Source: Verrucomicrobiia bacterium (GTDB lineage: Bacteria > Verrucomicrobiota > Verrucomicrobiia > Opitutales > Cerasicoccaceae). From it: a DNA stretch of 64,000 bases. Below are positions 1 through 7,277 of the stretch, piece by piece. The stretch spans positions 16,994 to 80,993 of the forward strand of contig JAUIAM010000017.1 of assembly GCA_030425485.1 (NCBI GenBank), written 5' to 3'. Every line of letters begins with the position of its first letter. Position 1 is the first letter of the stretch. Both the position numbers and the translations under genes were made by a program. Under the pieces are notes generated by a model. That model did not search any database. It was not told where the DNA came from and saw only the letters and a program-made list of their open reading frames with translations.

Positions 1-831
1 CGACAGATTTTTCATGTCGATGTTTCACCGGGCGAGATGAACAACCGGGTGCAAGGCTGCGTGGCCATCGCGGCAGACTTGAACGACTTTTGTGCTTCGG
101 CTAAATTTCTTGCTAGCGGAGACTGGCCTCAGCGCACGCAGTGGCTGGGTGAGATTGATAAATTGCGTATCGAATTTCCTGATACAGCGGAGGCCAATGC
201 GGGCGAGGGGATCAACCCCAACGCGTTCATGGCCGAGCTTTCGGCTGGCTCGGCTCAAGCGGCTGCCTTTGTGGCCGATGTGGGGCAGCACCAGATGTGG
301 GCCGCCCAGTCCCTGCGCATGAGTGCCAGCCAACGCTTTTTGACCTCCGGTGGCATGGGGGCAATGGGCTATGCCTTGCCTGCTGCCATCGGTGCATCAA
401 TGGGCGCGGGACGCGCTCCGGTCGTGATGATTGCCGGGGATGGCGGCTACCAGCTAAACCTGCAGGAGATGCAGACCGTGGTGCGGGAGCGCCTGCCGCT
501 GAAGCTTGTCGTCATCAATAACCACTGCCACGGCATGGTGCGGCAATTTCAGCAAAGCTACTTTAAGGAACGCTATCGTTCGACGCTGGAGGGGTACTCT
601 GCGCCGGACTTTGCCGCGCTGGGCAAGGCCTACGGCATTGCCTCCATGACGATTTCTACTCCGGCTGAGATGGTGAAGGGTATCGCTGCGCTGTGGGCCG
701 ATGCGGAGGCACCGTTCCTGCTCCAGGTCATGCTGGGGACGATGACAAATGTATACCCCAAAATTGCCTTCGGACATCCGCTGACCGAGATGGAGCCCTT
801 TGCCAAGCCACTCGAAATGGAAGGAACCTGA
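1..831 (+). CDS. Thiamine diphosphate-dependent enzyme, acetolactate synthase-like (C-terminal part, cut by window edge)
   Basis: The frame is open from the first base with no start codon needed, so this is the C-terminal ~276 residues of a longer protein. It shows the ThDP-binding signature: a GDG triad near base 436 followed about 26 residues later by the Asn pair that ends KLVVINN, inside an acetolactate-synthase/benzoylformate-decarboxylase type C-terminal domain (GGMGAMGYALPAAIGA precedes it). Proteins of this fold decarboxylate 2-oxoacids and transfer the resulting aldehyde unit. The actual substrate cannot be read from this part. It lies 7 bases upstream of a fucosyltransferase and heads a glycosyltransferase cluster, so a role in making an unusual nucleotide-sugar or surface-polysaccharide precursor is more likely than branched-chain amino acid synthesis. 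That role is inference. The fold is confident, the substrate is not. Confidence 0.85.
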   Translation, partial: RQIFHVDVSPGEMNNRVQGCVAIAADLNDFCASAKFLASGDWPQRTQWLGEIDKLRIEFPDTAEANAGEGINPNAFMAELSAGSAQAAAFVADVGQHQMWAAQSLRMSASQRFLTSGGMGAMGYALPAAIGASMGAGRAPVVMIAGDGGYQLNLQEMQTVVRERLPLKLVVINNHCHGMVRQFQQSYFKERYRSTLEGYSAPDFAALGKAYGIASMTISTPAEMVKGIAALWADAEAPFLLQVMLGTMTNVYPKIAFGHPLTEMEPFAKPLEMEGT

Positions 832-838
832 GCCCGCC

Positions 839-1972
839 ATGCCGGACTGTATCGCATTTTGCTCGGATATCCCCAGCTATCGCCAAAACGGTATCCTGGA
901 GCCGGAGGTCATTGCCCGGCACCCCGGCTCTGCCTGGGTACGCGAGCTTGCCCTGCGCCTGCGCGAGCAGGGGCGTGAGCTGGTCTCAGGAGATGTGGCC
1001 CTGGCGGATGTGGCCTCGGGGGCGCGTCGTCCATCGGAGATTTTTGTTATCAGCGAGGAGGAGTCGGGTCAGGCCGCGCAGTTGGTTTCGCAGGGTGCGC
1101 AGCCCTTAGCTATTTTCTGTTTCGAATCTCCGCTCTACGCGCGTACGTTTTATGAAAATGCGGCCCGACTATGTGCGCCCTATCCGCTGAAGCTCGTCTT
1201 TAGCGGGCTCGAGCATTCCGCGCTCCAGGGGATGGAGGGCGTGCACGCAATCACCATACCTAACCTCACCGCCGAGCGTATCATGGACAAACCCATACCG
1301 TGGGAGGAGCGCCGTGTGCTGACCATGGTGGCGGGAAACAAGTACTGGCGAAGCGCCTTTGAGGGGCGATTCCTCAAGGAACCAAAATTGCTGGAGTCCT
1401 GGGCCCGGGGCAAGTGGGGCTTGAGTTCTTCGGCGGTGAAGCGAGAGGCGGTATCGCGACAGTTGCTTGATGAGCGTCTGCGGCTGGTCGAGTACTTTGC
1501 CCAGCGCGGGCACCTGACGCTCTACGGTAACGGCTGGCTTGACCGCACACGACTCCCGAAACGGTGGCAGCACATCTACCCGCTCATTGAGAGCCTGAAC
1601 CCCGGGCCCTGTGAGGATAAGCTGAGCGTGCTCAGCGGCTCGCGCTTTACGCTCTGCCTGGAGAACGTGCGCTACCCGGGCTACTTTACCGAGAAGCTAC
1701 TCGACTGCTTTGCGGCGGGGACAATCCCGCTCTATCTGGGCGACCCTGAGGTGGCCACAAGGGTGCCGGTGGATGCTTTTATCGACCTGTCGCACTATGC
1801 TAATCTGGATGAGCTGGAGACCTTCATGCTGAACATGGATGCCAAAGAGGCTGCGCTGCGCATCCGCGCCGGGCAGGATTTCCTCTCATCTTCGGCGGCT
1901 AAGCCCTACACCTACGCGGGTTTTGCCGAGAATGTGCTCGCATGGGCAGCACCGCATCTGAGCCATGAGTGA
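839..1972 (+). CDS. Glycosyltransferase family 10 (alpha-1,3/1,4-fucosyltransferase-like)
   Basis: The protein is 377 residues from the ATG at 839, preceded by a GAAGGAA element about 12 bases upstream. An in-frame ATG at 800 lies inside the preceding gene and is less likely. Around residue 270 it carries the GT10 hallmark: LCLENVRYPGYFTEK, then FAAGTIPLYLGDP, the conserved acidic/EN and Y-x-TEK nucleotide-binding region of alpha-1,3-fucosyltransferases. Family members transfer L-fucose from GDP-fucose to N-acetylglucosamine or glucose in oligosaccharides. It is expected at the cytoplasmic face, building lipopolysaccharide or capsule. It follows the ThDP enzyme by 7 bases and overlaps the next glycosyltransferase by 8 bases, so the three are probably co-transcribed. 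The acceptor and exact linkage are unknown. Confidence 0.9.
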   Translation: MPDCIAFCSDIPSYRQNGILEPEVIARHPGSAWVRELALRLREQGRELVSGDVALADVASGARRPSEIFVISEEESGQAAQLVSQGAQPLAIFCFESPLYARTFYENAARLCAPYPLKLVFSGLEHSALQGMEGVHAITIPNLTAERIMDKPIPWEERRVLTMVAGNKYWRSAFEGRFLKEPKLLESWARGKWGLSSSAVKREAVSRQLLDERLRLVEYFAQRGHLTLYGNGWLDRTRLPKRWQHIYPLIESLNPGPCEDKLSVLSGSRFTLCLENVRYPGYFTEKLLDCFAAGTIPLYLGDPEVATRVPVDAFIDLSHYANLDELETFMLNMDAKEAALRIRAGQDFLSSSAAKPYTYAGFAENVLAWAAPHLSHE

Positions 1973-2921
1973 GCCCGCTGCACCCATGCTGGATGTTTTC
2001 ATCCTGAGCTATAACCGGGCGGAATTCCTCCCGCAGACGCTGGCCTGCTTTTGGGAGCAGAGCTTTCAAGACTTTCGCATCACCGTGCTGGACAATGCCA
2101 GCACCGACAACACAGCGGAGGTGATCGCCGGGCTGCAGGCCAAGCGGCCCTTCCGCTTTATCCAGCAGGCGGAGAATATTGGCGTGTTCCGTAATTTTAT
2201 GCAGGTGCGGGACCTGGTGCAGGCTCCGTGGGTCATGATTTTTCACGATGACGACTTGCTGCATCCGCGCGCACTGGAGCTGGCTTTCTCCGCGCTCAAG
2301 CAGCACCGGCGTGCCAGCCTCTGCGGGATGAATTACACCGGGGTGGTGGACCCCGTGATGGATAACTTCGCCACCGACGTCGAGGCGAGCGATTACCTGC
2401 ACTTTGACAACCAGGTGCATTTTGCCTCCTATTGCTACACGGACAACGCGGTAGCTTTTTCGTCGTGCATCTACCGCAGCGTGGACTTTCGCCGACTGGA
2501 GTTTGATGATACGCCCTATGGCAAACTCTGGGACCGTCCGGCTATGGTCCAGGCGATGGGCGAGGGCGAGGCGCTTGTCTTGCGGCCCATACTGGTGCTC
2601 TATCGGCTGCATGCAGGGCAGGACTCGCAAGCGAGTAAGTCGGGGCCTTTTTTGCCCAATGCCATCGCCTTGATCGCCTTCTACGCGGGGCTGCTGGGTG
2701 GGGACTGGGGCACGTCCTCGGGGCGTTGCTTTGTCATCAACAATCGCGCCGTGCTCAAGAGTTTCTACAAATGGTGTTCGGATCGCGGCGAGGTGACCTT
2801 TAACGGTTTTGTAGCGCGGGCACGCAAGGCCGGGGCAGCAACGGGCTTTTCTTTTGTCCCGCGACCCCTGAGCCGTTTGCTCAAAAAATGGCACCGTAAA
2901 CGCGACCGCCACTTCTTCTAA
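1965..2921 (+). CDS. Glycosyltransferase family 2
   Basis: The protein has 318 residues. It begins with the GT-A fold of family 2: DVFILSYNRAEFLPQTL, VLDNASTDNT, then the metal/nucleotide-binding acidic triplet in MIFHDDDLLHPRALEL near residue 95. Such enzymes transfer a sugar from a nucleotide-sugar donor with inversion. Donor and acceptor cannot be read from the sequence. The ATG at 1965 overlaps the end of the upstream GT10 gene by 8 bases, which argues for coupled translation in one surface-polysaccharide operon. No membrane segment is obvious, so it is probably a soluble cytoplasmic or membrane-associated enzyme. Its stop codon overlaps that of the convergent gene at 2918, leaving no room for a terminator. 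Confidence 0.9.
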   Translation: MSEPAAPMLDVFILSYNRAEFLPQTLACFWEQSFQDFRITVLDNASTDNTAEVIAGLQAKRPFRFIQQAENIGVFRNFMQVRDLVQAPWVMIFHDDDLLHPRALELAFSALKQHRRASLCGMNYTGVVDPVMDNFATDVEASDYLHFDNQVHFASYCYTDNAVAFSSCIYRSVDFRRLEFDDTPYGKLWDRPAMVQAMGEGEALVLRPILVLYRLHAGQDSQASKSGPFLPNAIALIAFYAGLLGGDWGTSSGRCFVINNRAVLKSFYKWCSDRGEVTFNGFVARARKAGAATGFSFVPRPLSRLLKKWHRKRDRHFF

Positions 2922-3820
2922 TCCCAAGCCCGTAGGGCGAGGATGTCCGAGCGGTGAAAGTCCGGGTTGATGCTGATGTCGCCGTTATTAAACCAGCGGC
3001 TGGGCATGATGGAGCGTTCGTAGCTCGGCTGGCATATGCGGGCAAAGGCTGATATCCACCAACTGAAGGTGGAGTTTGCCATAATGACGTAGCGTGCTTC
3101 GCCGAGGACGAGCATTTCCTGGAGGGCATCGGATTCGCCGTCAATTTCGAGAAAGTGGCAATTGGCCCGCTGAAAGAGGGGCTGCGATTTGCACCAGACG
3201 ATGTCGTCGGAGTGAATCCAGAGCTCGATGCCCGGAGCGAAGCGCTCCAGCAGCTCAAGGGCGCGCTCGTAGTAGGCCATAGCAGGCATGAAGCTGGCCA
3301 CCTTGAGGTAGTCTCCCCGGCGGATATGCAGGGTGGCGAAACCATTGGCCTGTCTGAGTCGGGACTGTAACTGCGTGTAGGCGGTGTTGAGGCTGGTCTG
3401 TTCTTTGACCTTCTTCAGAAAGGCTTTTGCCGCAGGCTCATTGATGCACTCGCCATCCATGCTAAGTTGCTTGATGCGGGCTGTATCGCGGTGCTTGTCG
3501 TAGCTCAGGACCAGTTCGTAGTGCAGGCCGCTGTCCAGTTGGCTACCAAGGCTTTTTTCTGAGGCGCGCAGGCCTAGCTTATGAGCGAGTCCGGGCTTGG
3601 GGGCTGGCAGGCACTTGACGGGTGCGGGGAGAGCCGCTTCGAGTTGCTTGTGGACGACTTCGTGCGCGTTGATCGCATCAGTGGTAAACCAGGAGTTATC
3701 GAAGCAAAGGCGTTCCTCTGCAATGGCCTGGGAAAAAAGAACCTGGGCATGAGTACACTGAAAGAGCTGATTGCCGAGGCCGCCGTTGAGGGGGGCAATG
3801 ACGCGCTTGAACGCCGGCAT
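2918..3820 (-). CDS. Glycosyltransferase family 11 (alpha-1,2-fucosyltransferase-like)
   Basis: Two GT11 hallmarks are visible: the N-terminal LNGGLGNQLFQ glycine-rich loop and LHIRRGDYL, the GDP-fucose binding HxRRGDY motif. ANSTFSWWISAFA near the C-terminus is also typical. The protein is 300 residues, close to the family norm. The start at 3820 was chosen because AAGGAA lies 8 bases upstream. An ATG at 3844 in the same frame has no ribosome binding site. Family members add fucose alpha-1,2 to galactose using GDP-fucose. The gene is 39 bases downstream of the DUF268 gene on the same strand and converges, with stop codons overlapping by 4 bases, on the GT2 gene. Acceptor specificity is unknown. 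Confidence 0.9.
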   Translation of the reverse strand: MPAFKRVIAPLNGGLGNQLFQCTHAQVLFSQAIAEERLCFDNSWFTTDAINAHEVVHKQLEAALPAPVKCLPAPKPGLAHKLGLRASEKSLGSQLDSGLHYELVLSYDKHRDTARIKQLSMDGECINEPAAKAFLKKVKEQTSLNTAYTQLQSRLRQANGFATLHIRRGDYLKVASFMPAMAYYERALELLERFAPGIELWIHSDDIVWCKSQPLFQRANCHFLEIDGESDALQEMLVLGEARYVIMANSTFSWWISAFARICQPSYERSIMPSRWFNNGDISINPDFHRSDILALRAWD

Positions 3821-3859
3821 GGTCACGTTTCCTTCGGTGCTCATGGCGTCACGAACGGC

Positions 3860-4687
3860 TTATCGCTTGGTCAGCTCGAAAATACCGCACCCGTACTGAG
3901 TGCCGAAGCTGTTTTCGGCGGCTTCGTCGCTTAGGGTGACGTCCTCGTGGAGCTTGCCCGCATCGTCCACGTAGGAGAACTGATCCAGAACGAACCCGGG
4001 CTCAAGCAGGTCGAGCAGGAACTTTACCCGGAACACCCGGTGGGCGTTGAAGTTGATCCGCTGCGGACCAATGACGGTGGAGAGATAGAACTTGCCGCCG
4101 GGCTTAACGATACTGCTGAGATTTTCCAGCCCGATCTTGTAGCCATCGTAGTTGACGGGGTCGCCGTAACGGCCGAGCCCAAAGTGTTCAATGGTATGCA
4201 GGCAGGAGAGGGAGTCTGTGCAGGCCAGGTACTCCTCGGGCAGGGGCGACATGAGGTCGGCCTGAAGGAAGGAGATGTTGCGCACGGTATTGGGCTGGGG
4301 GCGGATGTCAAAGACCTCAATGCTGCGGTAGGACGCGACGTGGGCGACAAAGCCCTCAATACTTGAGCCAACATCGATATGGCGCTGGGGATTGTTTTCG
4401 AAAATGCGACGCGCGACGAGCAAGTCCTGGTGAAAGTAGTGGCCCTCGGGCAGACCGTTGTTCTGGTAGCGGTCATCCAGGCAGGGGTAGGGCGCGCCGA
4501 GGGGAAAATCTGGATTGCTGGGGATTTGCGCCTTGAGCAGCTTCAAATCTTTCTTGTAGGGCTGCATCCGCTTTATCAGCCGAATGCCCTTCTTGGGATC
4601 AAACCCGTATTTGGCCAGCGTACGTCTCAAAGTTCCCATGTCGTAATGCGCGAATAGCTTGAAGATTAAACGGGTAGTGTGGTGCAT
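3860..4687 (-). CDS. DUF268 family protein, methyltransferase-like fold
   Basis: The protein has 275 residues. The middle matches the DUF268 pattern: PCLDDRYQ, GHYFHQDLLVARRIF, then HIDVGSSIEGFVAH, which resembles motif I of a SAM-binding Rossmann fold, followed by EVFDIRP and QADLMSPLP. Further on are LHTIEHFGLGRYGDP and a KPGGKFYLSTVIG strand that looks like the late Rossmann strands of class I methyltransferases. The family has no settled biochemical role and is often found among polysaccharide genes. It is read in the same direction as the GT11 gene just downstream, probably as one transcript. A methylation step on a glycan is a reasonable guess but is inference only. Confidence 0.8.
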   Translation of the reverse strand: MHHTTRLIFKLFAHYDMGTLRRTLAKYGFDPKKGIRLIKRMQPYKKDLKLLKAQIPSNPDFPLGAPYPCLDDRYQNNGLPEGHYFHQDLLVARRIFENNPQRHIDVGSSIEGFVAHVASYRSIEVFDIRPQPNTVRNISFLQADLMSPLPEEYLACTDSLSCLHTIEHFGLGRYGDPVNYDGYKIGLENLSSIVKPGGKFYLSTVIGPQRINFNAHRVFRVKFLLDLLEPGFVLDQFSYVDDAGKLHEDVTLSDEAAENSFGTQYGCGIFELTKR

Positions 4688-4881
4688 ATGCAGATGGAAT
4701 GTCCAGAATTAAGGCTGCGAAAAAGCCCCGCTCTTATCGTGCCAGGCTGGGACTGCGCGGCCTGACGCGCCCAAAAAACGCTTGGGTTCAGCATTGCCTT
4801 GGCCAGTGTTAGGGGCTTCACTTGCTTCTTTGGTGCGATAGTCCCCGCACCGATTTACACTCACCGCGTATCGACAAGCCA

Positions 4882-5544
4882 ATGAAAGGCAGTTTTAAGA
4901 CATTCATCCGCAAATTCCCCCTTTATCAAAAGATGAGAGCATGGGACGCCAGACGGCGCCAACAGGGCAGGGATGAGGTGAAGGAATGGGAGCGCAAGGG
5001 CTGTCCCATCCCCCCGCCACACCTTATCAAGCAGCGCGAGATACGACAGGTGGCTCAGGCCTATGGGGCGAAAATCTTTGTTGAGACAGGTACGCTGCAC
5101 GGCGATATGATCGAGGCAATGAAGCCCGATTTTGAGCAGCTCTACTCCATCGAGCTGAGCGAAAGCCTGCACGCACGCGCGCAGGAGCGCTTTAGCTCGG
5201 ATGAGAAGGTGGAGATTATCCAGGGGGACAGCGCGGTTGAGCTGGGGAACCTGATGAAGCGGCTCGATCAGCCCGTGGTGTTTTGGCTCGATGGCCATTA
5301 CTCGGGGGCAGACACCGCACAGGCCGAGATCGATACCCCCATTTTTGCAGAGCTGGACCACATCTTTACTCATCACGTCAGCGGGCACGCTATCGTGATC
5401 GACGATGCGCACTGTTTTGAGTCCGATCCGTCGTACCCCAAACTGGATGCGCTCAAGGAATTCGTCTACAGCAGGCGCCCGGAGGCCGTCATCGAGGTGG
5501 CTTTTAACAGCATTCGCATCCTGCCCGGGAAGCCCAAGGGCTGA
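4882..5544 (+). CDS. Class I SAM-dependent methyltransferase-like protein
   Basis: The protein is 220 residues from the ATG at 4882. A TTG 60 bases upstream is possible but would add a non-conserved leader. A basic, amphipathic N-terminus (MKGSFKTFIRKFPLYQKM) precedes a Rossmann fold: IFVETGTLHGDMIEA as motif I, LYSIELSESLHARA as the acidic strand after it, EIIQGDSA, then VVFWLDGHYSG and AIVIDDAHCF. This order fits methyltransferases of sugar and secondary-metabolite pathways. The substrate is unknown. It is divergent from the DUF268/GT11 pair and 21 bases upstream of the SGNH-like gene, in the middle of the glycosyltransferase cluster, which suggests glycan or lipid modification (inference). 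Confidence 0.75.
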   Translation: MKGSFKTFIRKFPLYQKMRAWDARRRQQGRDEVKEWERKGCPIPPPHLIKQREIRQVAQAYGAKIFVETGTLHGDMIEAMKPDFEQLYSIELSESLHARAQERFSSDEKVEIIQGDSAVELGNLMKRLDQPVVFWLDGHYSGADTAQAEIDTPIFAELDHIFTHHVSGHAIVIDDAHCFESDPSYPKLDALKEFVYSRRPEAVIEVAFNSIRILPGKPKG

Positions 5545-5565
5545 TCTCTCGGGACAAAACCCGCT

Positions 5566-6300
5566 ATGCTCTTTAAGCCGACCATTTACTGCGTAGGCGA
5601 CAGCCACAGCACCTTTTTCGCCGGGCGCGACCGCATCCAGGCTGACAACAGTTGGCGCCGACTGCTCCCGTGCTTCCAGGTGCATTACATTGGGCCCGTG
5701 CTGGCCTATAATTTACCCAAGAGCGGCACTACGAGCGCCGGAAGGGAGAAGTTTCTGGCCCTGCTGGGGAAGGAGATTCCCCGTGGAGCCTGGATCATGA
5801 CCGTGTTTGGCGAGATTGACGCGCGGGCCCACCTGCTGGGGCAGGTCGAGAAGCAGGGGCTATCGGTAGAGCAGGTGGCTGAGACCTGCGCAGAAAATTA
5901 CTTCTCCTTTGTCATGGAGGTGCGCGAGCGCGGCTTTCGTCCTATCGTGTACAACGTCGTGGCTTCACGACCCAACTGGGACGGCGATCTGGCCTCGCAA
6001 ACACCGGACTTTCCTTACGTGGGGACGCAGGCCGAGCGCAATCATGCGGTGCGCCTGATGAACGCTGGACTCGCCCGCCGTTGCCGTGAGGAGGGGGTGC
6101 CATTTCTCGATACCTACGATCTGCTCGTGGATGAAAACGATAGAACGCGACCCGAGTGCTACATGGACGAGATCCACCTCTCGCAGTACATCATGCCGGC
6201 GACGATGGAGCGGCTGCAGGCACTGCTCCCGGAGCTGCCGCTGAAGTTGACCAAGCGCTACCTGCGGGAGCGTGAGCAGGCGCTTGCGGCTAGACAGTAG
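5566..6300 (+). CDS. SGNH/GDSL hydrolase-like protein
   Basis: The protein has 244 residues. IYCVGDSHSTFF near the N-terminus matches the GDS block I with the nucleophilic Ser. VFGEIDARAHL may correspond to block III. DEIHLSQYIM near residue 205 supplies the Asp-x-x-His of block V. These are the landmarks of SGNH-fold esterases and acyltransferases, which often add or remove acetyl groups on polysaccharides. There is no signal peptide, so the protein is probably cytoplasmic. It follows the methyltransferase-like gene by 21 bases and should be co-transcribed with it. Its last 11 bases overlap the end of the convergent GT10 gene. Block II is less clear, so the hydrolase call is fold-level only. 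Confidence 0.7.
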   Translation: MLFKPTIYCVGDSHSTFFAGRDRIQADNSWRRLLPCFQVHYIGPVLAYNLPKSGTTSAGREKFLALLGKEIPRGAWIMTVFGEIDARAHLLGQVEKQGLSVEQVAETCAENYFSFVMEVRERGFRPIVYNVVASRPNWDGDLASQTPDFPYVGTQAERNHAVRLMNAGLARRCREEGVPFLDTYDLLVDENDRTRPECYMDEIHLSQYIMPATMERLQALLPELPLKLTKRYLREREQALAARQ

Positions 6301-7261
6301 GCTGCCTGTAGGAGCCGGGGTAGTCGCCCGGGGGGTAGTGATGCTGTCGCTTAACCAGCTTCCAACGCCCGAGGCTGAAAAAGCGCTTGCGCTGTGAGAT
6401 GGGTGGGCTGGTGTCGCTCAGGATGCGCTCAAAGAATTCCAGCACATACTCATCGGTGTAGTATTGGCTGGGGGTGTCGTTGTGGAAAAAGGGCGCTCGG
6501 AGCATGGCTTCCCACTGGGCGTCGTCGGCATCGATCTCGAGGATCTTTTCGATCAGGGCCTCGTCAGAGTCAAAGTCATTGCGGTCGAGAAAACTGTCCT
6601 TGTTGAACTCCTCGCCAACGCGCGGGCTGCCCCAATAGATGGGGATGGAGCGTGCCCAGACGGCTTCGATCAGCTTTTCCGTCGTGTAGCCGGGCAGGGA
6701 CTTGTTTTCCCAACAGATGTTGAACTTGTACGGCTTGAGGAAATCGTGCTTGTGGTAGCCTCCGCGCGGGATGGTGCGGCCGATGTTGTTTTTGACCGGG
6801 CCGCCGGAGTCCACGTGTTTACGGGCGTGGAGCTTGTCAAAAAAGTCGATGCGCGGGCCCGTGCGCTTGCGGTTGCCATTGGCCACCATGAAGGAGCAAA
6901 ACTGTTGCTTTGAGGCCATGGTTTCGGGGATGTCCCAGTTGGCCTTAATCAAATCCTCGGGCTTGGCCCCGGTGCCCCAGACATAGTAGGGCATGCGCAG
7001 GTGCCGGGGCTCGTCCAGGTAATGGCAGGTCATGGCGTAGTCCGTGCGCGACCAATCCGGCAGGAGGGATTCCCCCGTCCAGAATACCTTTTTACAGGTG
7101 TAGAGCCGGTTCAGGTGGCCGCCCTCGGTGAAAATGAGCACGTCGGGGCGATCGCTGATCTCGATGTCGTAGGCCTTTCTGAGGATCTGCGTGAACTGAT
7201 TCTCGTTCTTGTCCAGACAGTTGAAATCGCAGAAATCCAACTTGAGCTTTGGCTTGGCCAT
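6290..7261 (-). CDS. Glycosyltransferase family 10 (second fucosyltransferase-like enzyme of the cluster)
   Basis: From the ATG at 7261 the product is 323 residues. The reading frame runs further upstream, but that part overlaps the ABC exporter gene and is discarded. The C-terminal half has the GT10 signature: FNICWENKSLPGYTTEKL, then ARSIPIYWGSP. N-terminal segments such as VFWTGESLLPDWSRTDYA are typical of bacterial alpha-1,3-fucosyltransferases. GDP-fucose is the expected donor. The gene starts 16 bases after the stop of the ABC exporter on the same strand and is likely expressed with it. The C-terminal tail after the catalytic part is basic (RKRFFSLGRWKLVKRQ), as in enzymes held at the inner membrane surface. 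Sequence differs clearly from the GT10 at 839-1972, so the acceptors or linkages probably differ. Confidence 0.9.
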   Translation of the reverse strand: MAKPKLKLDFCDFNCLDKNENQFTQILRKAYDIEISDRPDVLIFTEGGHLNRLYTCKKVFWTGESLLPDWSRTDYAMTCHYLDEPRHLRMPYYVWGTGAKPEDLIKANWDIPETMASKQQFCSFMVANGNRKRTGPRIDFFDKLHARKHVDSGGPVKNNIGRTIPRGGYHKHDFLKPYKFNICWENKSLPGYTTEKLIEAVWARSIPIYWGSPRVGEEFNKDSFLDRNDFDSDEALIEKILEIDADDAQWEAMLRAPFFHNDTPSQYYTDEYVLEFFERILSDTSPPISQRKRFFSLGRWKLVKRQHHYPPGDYPGSYRQPTV

Positions 7262-7277
7262 GATGCTTGCGGGGAAG

